Source: Dugong dugon
Lineage: Eukaryota > Chordata > Mammalia > Sirenia > Dugongidae
Reading direction: 5' to 3'
Assembly (NCBI GenBank): GCA_030035585.1
Contig: CM057481.1
Coordinates: forward strand, 57,421,128 to 57,485,127
Length of the DNA: 64,000 nucleotides
Under the pieces are notes generated by a model. That model was not told the DNA's origin and did not search any database. It saw only the letters and a list, made by a program, of their open reading frames with translations. The position numbers and the translations under genes are program-made. Shown here piece by piece: positions 11,869-22,424 of the stretch (its first letter is position 1; each line of letters begins with the position of its first letter).

Positions 11869-12949
11869 CCAGTAGTTATTTTTGTCTTTTATTGATTGTA
11901 GGTTTGTTTGTTTCGTCCCTTTTTTCTAAAAAAATTTGACTATGTCGGAGTAGGCAGACTGTGTTCTTTGTTGTTTTCTCGTCTGTGGGCACAATACTTT
12001 TCTCTTTCTTCTTCAACTGACAGGGTCAGTCACTCAGATATCGTACGGTAGGGCAGGTCTAGCTGAAGAGGAGTTACTTGAATGGGTTGTTTGTGGCACT
12101 TACTACAGCCACCAGAGCTGGTTGGCAATCAGTGCAGGGCAGGTTCCAGTAGGCTGTGCCTGTGCAGCTTGGTGGTGTGGTGTCAGGCGCACAGTGCAGG
12201 TAGGCAGGATGCAGCGGGGAGATTGTTATGTGTGGAGCTAAGATGGATATGGGAGAGAGGAGAGAGGAACAGGAGTCAAAAACATACAAACAAACAACAA
12301 CAAAAAAAGAATGCTAGGTGAGCTTGCCGTTGGAGTGGAGAGATGAAAAACTATGTAATGGAGAAAAACAGAAGTGGGAGGAGGAAGAAAAGAAAGGAAT
12401 GAATAAATAAGAATCAGAAAGGTTAAAGAACTGCAGAGTTCCCAGGGATCCCACCGGTGCAGCTATGAAGTCTGGCGAAGTCGCTCTCAGTTGTTGCAGT
12501 ACAGTCTGGCTAGAAGGCGTAAAGGTATACAATGGCAGGTATTCGGAGAACAGAAAGAGAAGGAAGATGTAGGGAGACGAGAATCTGAGCAGTGAAGAAA
12601 GAGAAAAAGGGAAAAAGTGGAAAAATAAAAGAAAACAAATTAAAAAAAATAAATAAACAAGAAAGGCCCACAAAGAAATAGGAAAAAAAAAACCAAAAAC
12701 CAAAAAACAAAACAAAACAAAACAAAAACCAACGTAAAAAGAAATGCCCTCTGGGATCCCTCTGCACGTCTGTGGAAGCCGAAGGGGAGTCTCCCTGCCA
12801 TGCAGCTCAGCCTGGCCAGAAAGCGCTCCCTACTGAAGAAAAGGAGAAGAGAACAAACAAACAATTCGAAACAAACAAAGGAACAAAAGCCCCGGCATCC
12901 CACCAGCGCGGCAGCCCAAACCAGGAAGCATCTGCACACTCGTATGGAG

Positions 12950-13500
12950 CTCTGCAGCCCGTCAGGAAGAAGCAAAGATGACGCACGGAGCCAGGTACTT
13001 GAGCGATGGGAGGGTGATGTGGCGAGAGGCAAGTAAGAAGTTAAAAGAAGCAGAAAAGAAAAAGCAACGGTAGCAGCCAGCAAATGGCACTCAGAGAGCC
13101 AGCTAGTGCAGGCTGGTTTTTCTGGACAAGAGACTGTGACCTTGGGAAGCAGAGGGGGCCGAGTGTGGGTGAAGAAGGGTAGAGAGTGAGAAAGCATATA
13201 TCACAGACTACTGGAGCTCTGCAGCCCCTCAGGAAGAAGCAAAGATCGCGCACGGCGCGAGGTACTTGAGCGAAAGGATGGGGAGGTGTGGAGATGCAAG
13301 GAAGAAATAAAAAGAAGCGGAAAAAAAGCAACAGCAGCAGCCAACAAATGGCACTCAGCCACCCATTCGGGTGTGTGGTATCCAAGCAGCCGCTGTTTTT
13401 TATTGAAGAGACTGTGGCCGCGGGAAGCACAGGAGGCCGAGTCGGGATGAAGAAGGGTGGGGGTGGGAAAGCGTATATTGCCAATTACTGGTTGTTTTGT
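12950..13500 (-). repeat. Two 5'UTR monomers of L1 copy B
   Basis: CAGGAAGAAGCAAAGATGAC near 12963 recurs as CAGGAAGAAGCAAAGATCGC near 13230, a period of about 267 bp, matching copy A. A CCAAGATGGCGGATTC site at about 13566 lies just upstream of the L1 5' terminus. It resembles the YY1-type motif found near the start of primate L1, though on the opposite strand. Confidence 0.83.
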
Positions 13501-13820
13501 CTCCTGCTGGAAGCTCCGTGAGGCTGCTTTATCGTACCCCCTGTTTGCTGGTGTCTGATAGGAGACCAAGATGGCGGATTCGCACTGCGTTAGCTGGTAG
13601 CGGACCTCTGCATGAATCTTTCCTCGCTGTCCGTTCTCTTGTTAGTTTTCTCACTCCATTTGGTGCTTGGCTGAGTTCTTTATCTGTTCATTTGATGTTT
13701 TAGGGTTTCAGGATTGTTGTATTCTCTGTTCGGCTTAGTTTTACGGATCTTTGCTGTGGAGGGACGGCATGGTGCTTCTGCCTACAGTGCCATTTTGCTG
13801 GAACTGAATACAGTTTTTTT

Positions 13821-14234
13821 AAGGTAATAGTCACCTAATGTATAGTTTTGGCTACATTTTCAGTTTCCCCTGTCCAGTTTAAATATCTGTTAAGAAGTAC
13901 TTTTACTTCTCAGGCTATTCTGTTAAATATTCATATCTATTTATTCTTTTAGTGGGTTTTTGTTAAGTGCAAACTGTATGCACTGTTAGGCCCAGGAGAT
14001 GGTGGATTGCTAGGAAGTTTAGAGGATATGAGACAGTTGCTGCCTTCAGGGAACTTTCAGTCTAGTTCGATGGGGTGACTGACAGGAATGAATAGTTAGA
14101 TGTGTTTGGTGGTGTGAGAGGGCTTCCCAGGGCCCTGTGGGAATAGAGTTGTATTGTTTTCTTGGGCTCACATACACAATGGCTATTAATAGCATCTGCG
14201 TGGATAACTTGAAGTTGGATACAAAAACAGACAG
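13821..14234. other. Stretch without recognised gene
   Basis: Mostly unique. The part 13985-14110 (GTTGCTGCCTTCAGGGAAC and similar) looks like a decayed mammal-wide repeat of the kind that reads 'lost or gained during storage of size', but I cannot name it. Confidence 0.4.
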
Positions 14235-15060
14235 CTGACATTTATCAAACAAATTTTATGGGGTAAGTCTAGTGCTACACACTTGCCATGGATTATCTAA
14301 TTGAATCATCGTGATAATCCTAGGAGCCAGGCATTATTACTGCCCTTGCTAAGCCCATTTTCTCCCACCTATCTGCCAGTTTGTCATACTGTGGTGGCTT
14401 GCGTGTTGCTGTGATGCTGGAAGCTACACCACTGATATTTCAGGTACCAGCAGGGTCACCCATAGTGATTAGGTTTCAGTAGAGCTTCCAGACTAAGACA
14501 AACTAGGAAGAAAGGCCTGGGTATCTGCTTCTGAAAATCAGCCAGTGAAACCCTATGGATCACAACAGAACATTGTTCGGCTCACTTGATTCAGACATGT
14601 CATCAGGAGGGATCAATTGCTAGGACATCATGTTTAATGAAGTAGAGGGCCAGTGAAGTTGAGGGAGACTCTCAGTAAGATGGATTGGCTTGTACATGTT
14701 GGCAGTCCTGAGGATGTTACAAGACTGGGCAACATTTCGTTCTGTTGTATTTACAGTCACCATGAATCAGTTGACTTGGCGGTGCTATCTATCTACCTAA
14801 GCCGATTTTAAAGAGGAGCAAACTGGGGTTCAGAGACTTTAAACAACTTCCCTGTCATCACAGCTGTTGCCTTGCACAACTCTTTGGGAAGCCACTCGCC
14901 TTGTGGTCTCTATGAATGGTGTCTGCTGATGCTGTGCATTGCAGGAGCTGCTTGATCATACAGGGGGGCTCTAGAGTGCAGCCAGAATTCACACCCAGGG
15001 CCTGTCTGACTACAGAGCCCAGGTTCTTAACCGCTGTGCTACTCCTGTTCTCAACTAAAG
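14235..15060 (-). mobile_element. MIR SINE interrupted by an RTE copy
   Basis: The left part (14235-14361) has the MIR-like series TTATCAAACAAATTTTATGG, GTGCTACACACTTGCC, ATTATCTAATTGAATCATCG and TTATTACTGCCC. The MIR resumes after 14797 with GATTTTAAAGAGGAGCAAAC and ends with GAGCCCAGGTTCTTAACCGC near 15030. A further insert of unknown type lies at about 14870-14970. Confidence 0.75.
14362..14796 (+). mobile_element. Internally deleted RTE/BovB-like LINE inserted in MIR
   Basis: The 5' part (to about 14570) contains GAGCTTCCAGACTAAGACAA and AGGAAGAAAGGCCTGG. It is joined to a 3' part with CAGACATGTCATCAGGAGGG, CATGTTTAATGAAGTAGAGG and CTGGGCAACATTTCGTTCTG, which match the 3' ends of the RTE copies at 25473 and 62583. 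The flanks CTAAGCCCATTTT (14349-14361) and CTAAGCCGATTTT (14797-14809) form a 13-bp target-site duplication with one mismatch. Confidence 0.85.
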
Positions 15061-15629
15061 GTGACTCTTTGAAGATTATACCAAGATTATCTTAAGGTCA
15101 GTGATATTCCTGACAGTGGGATAATAGAGAGTCAGTAACTGGTTTATGAAGTCTTTGATTACATGGGAAATGTGAATATTTCAGCATCAGTTGGCTTCCT
15201 AAATGGCAGATCCTGTGCAGGTACTGGGCTGAGCAAAATAAACTTTGTTCATGCTCATATAGAACTTAGAGTTTAGTGATAAAATGTTAAGTAAAAGACT
15301 TGGAGGCAAAACTATAAACACAGTAAATTCTGTATTTCTAAAACAAAAAGTATATGTATATGTGAGACTCAAATTTAGTTGTATGCTTGCAGACAAAAGG
15401 AAAATAAACTAAAATATTAATAAAGTATATTTATGAATGGAAGGACTGTGAATGGTTTTTACTTAATGCTTTTGTGTATTTTTTGGACTTTCTACATGTC
15501 ACTTTTATAATCAGGGAAGAGTGTATGTAACAAAAGGAAAGTTAAAAGAATTAACATTGCCTTCGTGATGCTATCTTCAGTGCACACAGCTTGGATCTGA
15601 GAATGTTGCCTTGTATTTATGGTATTTTT
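15061..15629. other. Stretch without recognised gene
   Basis: AT-rich. The part 15200-15310 resembles a decayed interspersed repeat, otherwise nothing is recognisable. Confidence 0.4.
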
Positions 15630-16372
15630 TCACTCCAGCTTTTTTTAGACTTTTTGGTTTTGGGACCCTTTTACACTCTCAAAAATTATTGAAGGACACA
15701 AAGAACTTCTGTGTGTGGTTGTTTTTTTTTTTTTTTGGTTATGTCTGTTGACAATTATTGTTTTAGAAATTAAAACAGAAAATTTAAAAATATTTATTAA
15801 TTCATTTAAAAAAACAATAAGTACACAATAAAATTAAAGAAACAATAATAATCACTTATACAATACCATCATGAATACATTTTTATGAAAAATAATGTAT
15901 TTGTCAATGCAAAAATTTTAGTGAGGAGAATGGCTTTTTTTTTTTTTTTTTTGCATTTTGCGAATGTCTTTAATGTCTGGCTTAATCGGAGATGGCTTGA
16001 TTCTCATATCTGCTCCTGCATTCAACTTGTTGGATATGTCATTTTGGTTGAAGTACATGAAGGAAATCCAGCCTTTCACAGATAGATTCTTGAAAAAGGG
16101 AGGTGTATTTTAATAGATTTTCAGATAATTGTGAATATTCTTCCCTGGTACTACACGAACACTTGATCCATGTTGGTTTCTTAAAAGTTAGTTGAAATGT
16201 AGACTTTGAAACCATGTGAATGGACTTTTTGTATTCTCTACACTTGTGAGAGGAGAGTGGCAGATGGCATCTTAATATTACTATGAAAATAGTTTTGACC
16301 TTGCAGACCTCCAGAGAGCAGGGAGGACCTTTGGGACCCCCAAAGCCTCTGGACCAGCCTTCATTGAGACAG
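15630..16372 (+). mobile_element. hAT-Charlie-type DNA transposon, old
   Basis: Recognised from GTTTTGGGACCCTTTTACAC at the left, AATGTCTGGCTTAATCGGAG in the middle and GGACCCCCAAAGCCTCTGGA at the right. The right end resembles the 'gaccacactttgagaaccactg' end of Charlie-group elements. T-runs at 15721-15737 and 15937-15953 disrupt it. The subfamily is uncertain. Confidence 0.5.
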
Positions 16373-16559
16373 GTAAGGTGTGACTAATTTTTCTGATCAA
16401 ACATGCCTGAAATTATGTGACCAGATCAGATGAGCATTTAATTTTCAACCTAGGCACTTCTGGAGTCTTTGAACATATCCTGGAGATGACCGTCTTCTTT
16501 TCTAGCTACCTAGAGAGCTGGCTGATGAACATGGGTCTTCTTACTTTATCCTTTATATA

Positions 16560-17141
16560 CAGTCATGCGTTGCTTAACGTCCACGGTACGTTCTGTGAAA
16601 TAGGACATTATGTGGTTTGGACAGTGTGCAAACAGGCAGTCCCGGGGTTACGAACGTCCGACTTATAGACAACTCATACTTAAAGAGCGGACTGCCGTAA
16701 AGCCTGTCATATTGAAAGTTTGAGTTAAATACAATCGTTCATAATAATGAACACGTGTATTACTTTGTGATGCTCATGGAAACATTGTGTGGTTTGGAAG
16801 TGTTTAAGTGTTTTATGTGCATAGAAAGGTAAAATATATGTTGTATACTAAGACAGAAATTTGACTAACGCAAAGTAAGAACCATATGTACCGGTTCCAA
16901 CTTACCTACAAATTCGACTTAGAGACAAACTTAGGAACGGGTCTCATTCGTAACCTGGGAACTGCCTGTATACATGAAAGAAACATGTTGTGTGCAGGAA
17001 GCTGTTGTTTGCTACGTCCGGTTACGTCCGCTTCTCCCTGTTCTCAGATTGGGATTTCTGAACCCTGTTATAACACTGTGGGACCACAAATGTATATGTG
17101 ATGAGACATTGCCCGAACAGATGTTATACAGCACATGACTG
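16560..17141. mobile_element. Tigger-like MITE carrying a nested MITE
   Basis: Terminal inverted repeats CAGTCATGCGTTGCTTAACG (left) and the reverse complement of ...GTTATACAGCACATGACTG (right) are flanked by TA at 16558-16559 and 17142-17143. A TA duplication is typical of the Tc1/mariner superfamily, which includes Tigger. Without the 336-bp insert the host is about 244 bp, so it is non-autonomous with no transposase. Confidence 0.85.
16633..16968. mobile_element. 336-bp MITE nested in the Tigger-like element
   Basis: Ends CAGGCAGTCCCGGGGTTACG and the reverse complement of TAACCTGGGAACTGCCTG are imperfect inverted repeats of about 24 bp. TA follows at 16969-16970, while the left TA has decayed to AA. 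A second copy of nearly equal length lies at 35615-35949. No coding capacity. Confidence 0.85.
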
Positions 17142-17143
17142 TA

Positions 17144-19061
17144 CTTGTTTTTGAACTGAAAGGTTGTTTCCATCTACCTTATTCTTCAGTCCTGAATTTG
17201 AGAAGCTTCTGACCATTTCTGAAAGTCAAGTCGGCTTAAAGGAAGAAGAGTTGCAATTGAGGAGACTACCCTAAAGAATGTTGTACTTTCCAAGTAGGAG
17301 TCCTAGAAATATTTTTGAGCAGCAGCAAAAATTGGAATAATCGCAGAGCTTTACTCATTCCGATGTGTCACTTTTGTTCTTTTTCATCTGGTTAAATGAA
17401 ACAAACTTCATTCTTTTCTGATCTCACCCACTTCTTCAGCATTCTTATTACTCAGACAGCTCATCCAAGGTTAAACAAAAAATCTACATTTTAATACTTG
17501 TGTTTCAGGCCTTTTGAAAAACAGTTACATAACTTACTCCAACTGATTTTGTATTCAGAAGTGTAACATCTAGCACTGTTTTTCTTCAGTAATATAAAGT
17601 TGAAATTTAAGAATAATCAGTGTGCAATCAAAAGCTGATTATAAATGAACAATAATGAACATAAAAGTGAAATCATTTCTGAGGGTTGTAATGAAAGAAA
17701 AAAGGGCTAATAGCAGTAGCTGAAAAAAGAGTGATAAAAAGACAGTATGGTTATGCTAATAGGCAAATAGTGGATGAAAATCAGCCAGCAAGAATGTTTC
17801 ATGAATTCTGAGAGTTTTGGGAGAAAGAGAAAACAGTCATTATGAGAGAGTAAAAATTTATATACTTCTGTAAATTTACTGCCACAAATGAAGTCATCTG
17901 GGAAGAGTCATAGTGTGTTTTTAGGAATCACGTTTCCCTTCTTGATGCTAGCAGATCACGTAGAAAGAAAAAATTGAATTTTGCATATCCATTTCTGTCT
18001 TTCTAAACAGCTGTGTGGCTTTAGGTAAGACACTCAACTTCTCGGAGACTCAGTTTCCTCATTGAACTCTTTGACATTTATTGCACATCTGCTGTGTATC
18101 AGGAATTGTGCTATGTGTTAAATATATACACAACTGCAAAGTGGCTAGTAAAGCATTACTTCGCGGTGTGAGTGTGCACACCACTGGCAGTACCCAAGAC
18201 AAATTTGGGCAATACAGGAATGTAGCATCAAATGCCAATGAAGCATAGTGAACAAGTTACTTTTAAATTGTCTTTCAGATCTTAGGATTTGCCCTGATTC
18301 TGTCAGAACTGAATCTTTCTGTCCTGTGCATGTGCCTTTAAGATCTCTGGTTCAGAGCCATTCGCATGGGTTAGCCAGAATTCAATACCTTTTTTTTTTT
18401 TTTAAATAATTTTGAAATTACCTTCTAATTCCACACACAGCACAGGCAGTGAGATATAAAGTACCCTTTTAAAATAAATTTAAGTTTAAAAAATCAATAT
18501 AAAGAGAAATATTATTAATATTTTTAATTAGTTTTAGCGTTCTGGGGATGTAGCAACAATTTTGTATGATTGTCATTTGGGGAACATTAGACCAGAGTAA
18601 CCCTAAGTCTTCTCTTACTTTGTAGTCCCAGACTGCAGACTCCCAGAAAAAAATTCAGTGAAAGTAATATTTTAGGAGATATGCCCAGGAAAAACTGGAA
18701 GGAGAATGGAGAGATGACACTGGTAAGGGAAAGAGGCTGAGGAGAGAAGGGTGTGCTGTTAAACAGTTGCAAGGAGGGTAACTTTGCTTTAATTCAACAG
18801 GGCAGCTTTGGAGACAGTGTAAGTCAGAGTTGTTCCCATTAGGGTCAAGGGAGTTGGGGGTATGTATATACTCCCACCCCTCCTGAGGGGGTATAAATTC
18901 CTGGGTACTTCCGTTCTTCATGCTCAAGGGCAAGTGGGCTTCAGCGGCCCAAAGGCAGCCTTGACAGAGAGCCACAGGGCCTGTTGGGAGTGAGAGCACA
19001 TAGGGAGCCCTTGGGCAAAAATAGTGGAGGGATCCGAGGGCATGTGGGCAGAGAGCACTGT

Positions 19062-19063
<2 letters not shown>
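17144..19063. other. Mostly unique stretch with a MIR remnant
   Basis: No exon or RNA gene seen. A MIR-like trace at 18005-18130 reads CTGTGTGGCTTTAGGTAAG and GACTCAGTTTCCTCATTG. The sequence at 18820-19060 is GC-richer but matches nothing I know. Confidence 0.45.

Positions 19064-19102
<39 letters not shown>
19064..19102. repeat. (GT)n microsatellite
   Basis: An uninterrupted GT/TG dinucleotide run of about 39 bp, likely polymorphic in length. Confidence 0.98.
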
Positions 19103-19103
<1 letters not shown>

Positions 19104-19318
19104 CTGACCATCCTTTAGAAACTACTTGCATGATGAAGTGATCACGTTCATTTTAGGTTATTGGATGGTTGACAACTTTCATAGCAAAACTCAAAACCAT
19201 TGTAGCCAGGGCCTTCTGTAATCTTTCTAAGCTCCCAGAAAAGAAATGCACCTGTGGTTGAACTTCAAAGATACTTTGCAGTATTATGGCCAGACAAATG
19301 ATTGTACATTAGAGGGCC

Positions 19319-19762
19319 TGTAGTGGGTTAGCTTGGGTCCCCCCAAAAGATGTCCAAGTCCTAACTCCTGGTACCTGTGAATGTGATATAATTTGGAAAC
19401 AGGGTCTTTGCAGATATAATTAAATTCAGTATCTTGAGATGAGAGGATCCTGGACAGGGTGTGTCCTAAATGCAGTAAGTGTTCTTAAAAGTGACAGAAA
19501 AGGAGATGAAACAGAGACATACAGAGGGGAAGATCATGTGAAGATGGAGATGCCTGTACAAGCCAAGGACCTCCAAGAATTGCCAGCCGTCACCAGAAGC
19601 CAGGAGAGAGGTATGGAACGAATTCTCCCTCAGAGCCTCCAGGAGGAGCCAACCCTGCTGACACCTTGCTTTTGGACTTCTGGCCTCCAGAACTGTGAGA
19701 GAATAAATTTCTGCTATTTTAAGCCACCCTGTCTGTGGTAGCAGCCATAGGAAATTAATACA
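19319..19762 (+). mobile_element. MLT1-type LTR (ERVL-MaLR), solo
   Basis: Starts TGTAGTGGG and ends AATTAATACA. It contains AAAAGATGTCCAAGTCCTAA, AACAGGGTCTTTGCAGATAT and a polyadenylation signal in GAGAGAATAAATTTCTGC, all typical of MLT1 LTRs. A 100-codon open frame inside it is incidental. No internal retroviral sequence is attached. Confidence 0.85.
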
Positions 19763-20801
19763 GGTCCCAAAGAATCGGGATTTAAGGAGTAATTTTTCTT
19801 CATTTTTCCTTTTTCTGCCGTTTTACTCTACAATGTTGGAGTTGATCTTTAAGCTCACTTACTGCTCTTTGAGTTGAAAATAACAGTTCTGGAAGGTGCT
19901 ACCATTAAACTTGCTTTTCACATCTGGTCAGGAAAAAAAAAGCCATATTCCTAATTCTCTGTCTTAGGGAAGTATATTGATAGATTTTAAATATTGGACA
20001 ATGACTCTCTTTATTAAAATGTACTGGAAGTAGAAGGTTCTTAATCAGAAATCTCAGCATCCCTGTTAAACTGCTGATATCAAAATAACGTTGATAGTAA
20101 ATATTGTGGTTACAATGGAAAATTAAAAGAAATTCAATGGGGATCTGCGGCGGAGCTTGAAATAAAAGCCTGATGGTTTGCATTGTTTTCTGATCTTTTA
20201 ACTAGCTGCTTTACAGTTGCCTGACTTGTCTTCTGTCTGGGCACCCCTTTTTCTGAAGACAGTATTTTATGTACATTATAAGTGTTTATGCTCATTTACT
20301 GCCAGTGTTATAAAATAATTTCTCATTATTTTTTGTGGATGTATTTTTGTCAAATTAGGTGGCTACTTTTAGCTCATTTGGAGAGTTATTGCAATGAAAA
20401 CCCTTTTCATTTTTAATATTTTAATTTTTTTCAGACAATGTGAAAATCATCAGCTTCCATTGTCTTAACACGTCTTTATATTTACAGCATTAGGTAGAGC
20501 AGAATGGCTAAAATCAATACACTGCCGGGAGTTTCTTTTGCTTTATCTGCTGACAACCCACACTGCCATAATTTAATAGATGAGGTGTGCCATTGCCTCT
20601 GAATTGCTGGGAGGGTTGGACTTCATGCACATCCATTGTTCTGGATTGCCAACTGGAGCATGTGCCTAGCATCTTCCTTTGGCTTTTTTTTTCTTTTAAC
20701 ATTTAAAAAAATTGTAGTGGTTTTTAGTATATTCACAAAGTTGTATAGCCATCACCACAACTCTATTGAAATTATTCCTTTTTTAGTGCCAGTGTGCCAG
20801 T
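19763..20801. other. AT-rich stretch, old L1-like trace at the right end
   Basis: Nothing recognisable to about 20700. The part 20700-20785 (ATATTCACAAAGTTGTATAG, CCATCACCACAACTC) resembles a fragment of an old L1 3'UTR like that at 60060-60110. Confidence 0.5.
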
Positions 20802-20957
20802 GGGAGTCCTGGTGGCACAGTGATTAAGAGTTTGGCTGCTAACCAAAAGGTCGGCAGTTTGAATCTACCAGCCACTCTTTGGAAACCCTGCAGGGCAGTT
20901 CTACTCTGTTCTGTGAGGTCACTGTGAGATGGAATCAACTCGATGGCAATGGTTTGC
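20802..20957 (+). mobile_element. AfroSINE
   Basis: GGGAGTCCTGGTGGCACAGT head with A box TGGCACAGTGA, tRNA-like GGCTGCTAACCAAAAGGTCG, then GGAAACCCTGCAGGGCAG and the tail GAATCAACTCGATGGCAATG. Confidence 0.93.
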
Positions 20958-20964
20958 TTTTGGT

Positions 20965-21150
20965 GGTATAATGGGAGAAGCTTTGGAGTTCAATTGAAAG
21001 CATCTGTCTACTATCTTGGGTCTGCCACTTACTAGCTGTGCTCCTTGGACATTTAGTTTAATGCTTTTGTGCTTTAGCTTCCTCTTCTAGGGTAGAATAA
21101 GAGTAGTACTTGTGTCCTGGGTTTTTGTGAGGTTTAAGTATCTGTAGTTT
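20965..21150 (+). mobile_element. MIR SINE
   Basis: TGCCACTTACTAGCTGTGCT and TTTTGTGAGGTTTAAGTATC are MIR core and 3' motifs in sense order. Confidence 0.7.
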
Positions 21151-21277
21151 TTACTTAACATTTTTCTTTAAATCTACTCATTATTTTAAAAAAAATTAAA
21201 TCCATATTTAAGCCTCACTTTAAGCAATAATACTCCTGAAATTATGAGCTTGATTGGTTATTGAGCTATATCTATAT

Positions 21278-21340
21278 ATAAACCAAACCAAATCTGTTGC
21301 TGTAGTGTTGATTCTGACTCATAGCAACCCTGTATATAAA
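21278..21340 (-). mobile_element. AfroSINE 3'-tail fragment
   Basis: AACCAAACCAAATCTGTTGC followed by TTCTGACTCATAGCAACCCT is the reverse complement of an AfroSINE tail. The body is absent, so this is a 5'-truncated copy. Confidence 0.8.
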
Positions 21341-21404
21341 TAAATATTTCCTAATATGCATTAATAAAAAACACACAGTGGGTCCTGACACAAAGCAAGC
21401 ACTC

Positions 21405-21815
21405 ATGGTCGGAAACTATCATGTGTTAACCAAAGCTTTCTCTCTTTTCCTCTTGACACATGGCTGCGCTGTGTTTCCCAGCTTGCATTGCAGCTGGGCA
21501 TGACCATGTGACTGAGCTCTAGACTAATGGAATATAAGTAGAAGTGCTTTGGGCCAGTCCAGCTTATAAAGAATTCGTGTGTGGTTTCTTTTATGCTCTT
21601 CCCTACCTGTTGGCTGACAGTGAAGACCAAAATGATTTGGAAGCAAGATGGCAGAGCCTCTGTTACCTGGGACCCTCAGCGACTGCTGTGGAGACCTATC
21701 CTGCCTACCCATGTACCCTTCCAGGACTGTTGCTTTAGCAAGAAGAACACTTTTGTTGTGCTGAGCCACCTTCCGTTTGGGCTTATTTACTGCAACCTAC
21801 CCTATCTGAACTAAT
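21405..21815 (+). mobile_element. Ancient LTR-like interspersed repeat
   Basis: Motifs such as CATGACCATGTGACTGAGCT, TAGACTAATGGAATATAAGT and TTGTGCTGAGCCACCTTCCG are familiar from an old mammal-wide repeat with LTR-like ends. I cannot assign a subfamily. Open frames of 64-81 codons on both strands are incidental. Confidence 0.45.
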
Positions 21816-21839
21816 ACAGAGCTCAGACAGTGTTGGCTA

Positions 21840-21990
21840 AAATCACAAATTGTGTGACCTTGAGCTAATCAGTTTACCTTTCTGAACTTCAGTTTCTTCA
21901 TTTATAGAATATGAATAATAAGTGTGACTTCAAGAGTAGATACGAGATTTATAATAGGGATGAGGAATGCTTAGTGAACTGTGAAGGACT
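21840..21990 (+). mobile_element. MIR-like remnant
   Basis: TGTGTGACCTTGAGCTAATC and CTTCAGTTTCTTCATTTATA match the MIR core. Confidence 0.55.
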
Positions 21991-22009
21991 CCACATAGAT
22001 AACCGAAAA

Positions 22010-22140
22010 AAAAAAAAAATCCCATGGTCATCCAGTGAGTTCTGACTCATGGTGACCCCATGTGCTACAGAGTAGAGCTCCACAGGGTTTTCTTGTCTGA
22101 AATCTTTATGGAAGCAGATGACCAGGATTATTGTCTTTTG
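22010..22140 (-). mobile_element. AfroSINE (second type), truncated
   Basis: Reverse-strand tail and body: GTTCTGACTCATGGTGACCC, AGAGTAGAGCTCCACAGGG, GAAGCAGATGACCAGG. The tRNA-like head is missing. An A13 run (22006-22018) lies at its plus-strand left end. Confidence 0.82.
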
Positions 22141-22255
22141 CTTTGTGATTGTAAAGAGGAAGGGTCAGAATGTACCTTGCCAGCTGATGTTAGAAGTTCA
22201 GTGTGACTTGGCTGTTACTCTCACCTGAGTTTCCTCCCAAATTTAACCTTATTTA

Positions 22256-22424
22256 TAGGGCTCATGCTTTGCAGTGGTTAAGAGATAGGGCTGCTGCTAA
22301 CCAAAAGGTCATCAGTTCGAATCCACCAGCCACTCCTTGGAAACGTTATGGGGCAGTTCTGCTCTGTCCTGTAGGATCACTGTGAGTTGGAATCAACTTG
22401 ACTGCAGCGGGTTTGGTTTTTGGT
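22256..22424 (+). mobile_element. AfroSINE
   Basis: GCAGTGGTTAAGAGATAGGG, a well preserved B box AGTTCGAATCC at about 22314-22324, GGGGCAGTTCTGCTCTGTCC, and a T-rich 3' end GGGTTTGGTTTTTGG instead of poly-A. Confidence 0.92.

Larger units (their letters stand above)
7322..13804 (-). mobile_element. L1 LINE copy B, lacking its 3' end
   Basis: The second L1 in the same orientation is joined directly to the 5' end of copy A. It begins inside ORF2 (CTTGGTGAAGTCTTTTGAAG) and has no 3'UTR and no poly-A tract. It continues through ORF2 (to about 10396), the spacer, ORF1 (10788-11868) and a two-monomer 5'UTR ending TTTTGCTGGAACTG near 13804. The right flank TGAATACAGTTTTT (13805-13818) resembles the left flank of copy A. 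A missing 3' end cannot come from normal target-primed reverse transcription, so rearrangement after insertion is likely. Confidence 0.95.

Noticed and set aside
19064-19102. CRISPR-like or regulatory array
   Set aside because: It is a plain GT microsatellite. No repeat-spacer structure exists anywhere in the window.
19439-19741. 100-codon frame ending in a polyadenylation-like signal
   Set aside because: Lies fully inside the MLT1-type LTR at 19319-19762. The AATAAA is the LTR's own signal.
22256-22330. True tRNA gene
   Set aside because: The tRNA-like part is the head of an AfroSINE, continues into the SINE body, and cannot fold into a complete cloverleaf with a discriminator end.
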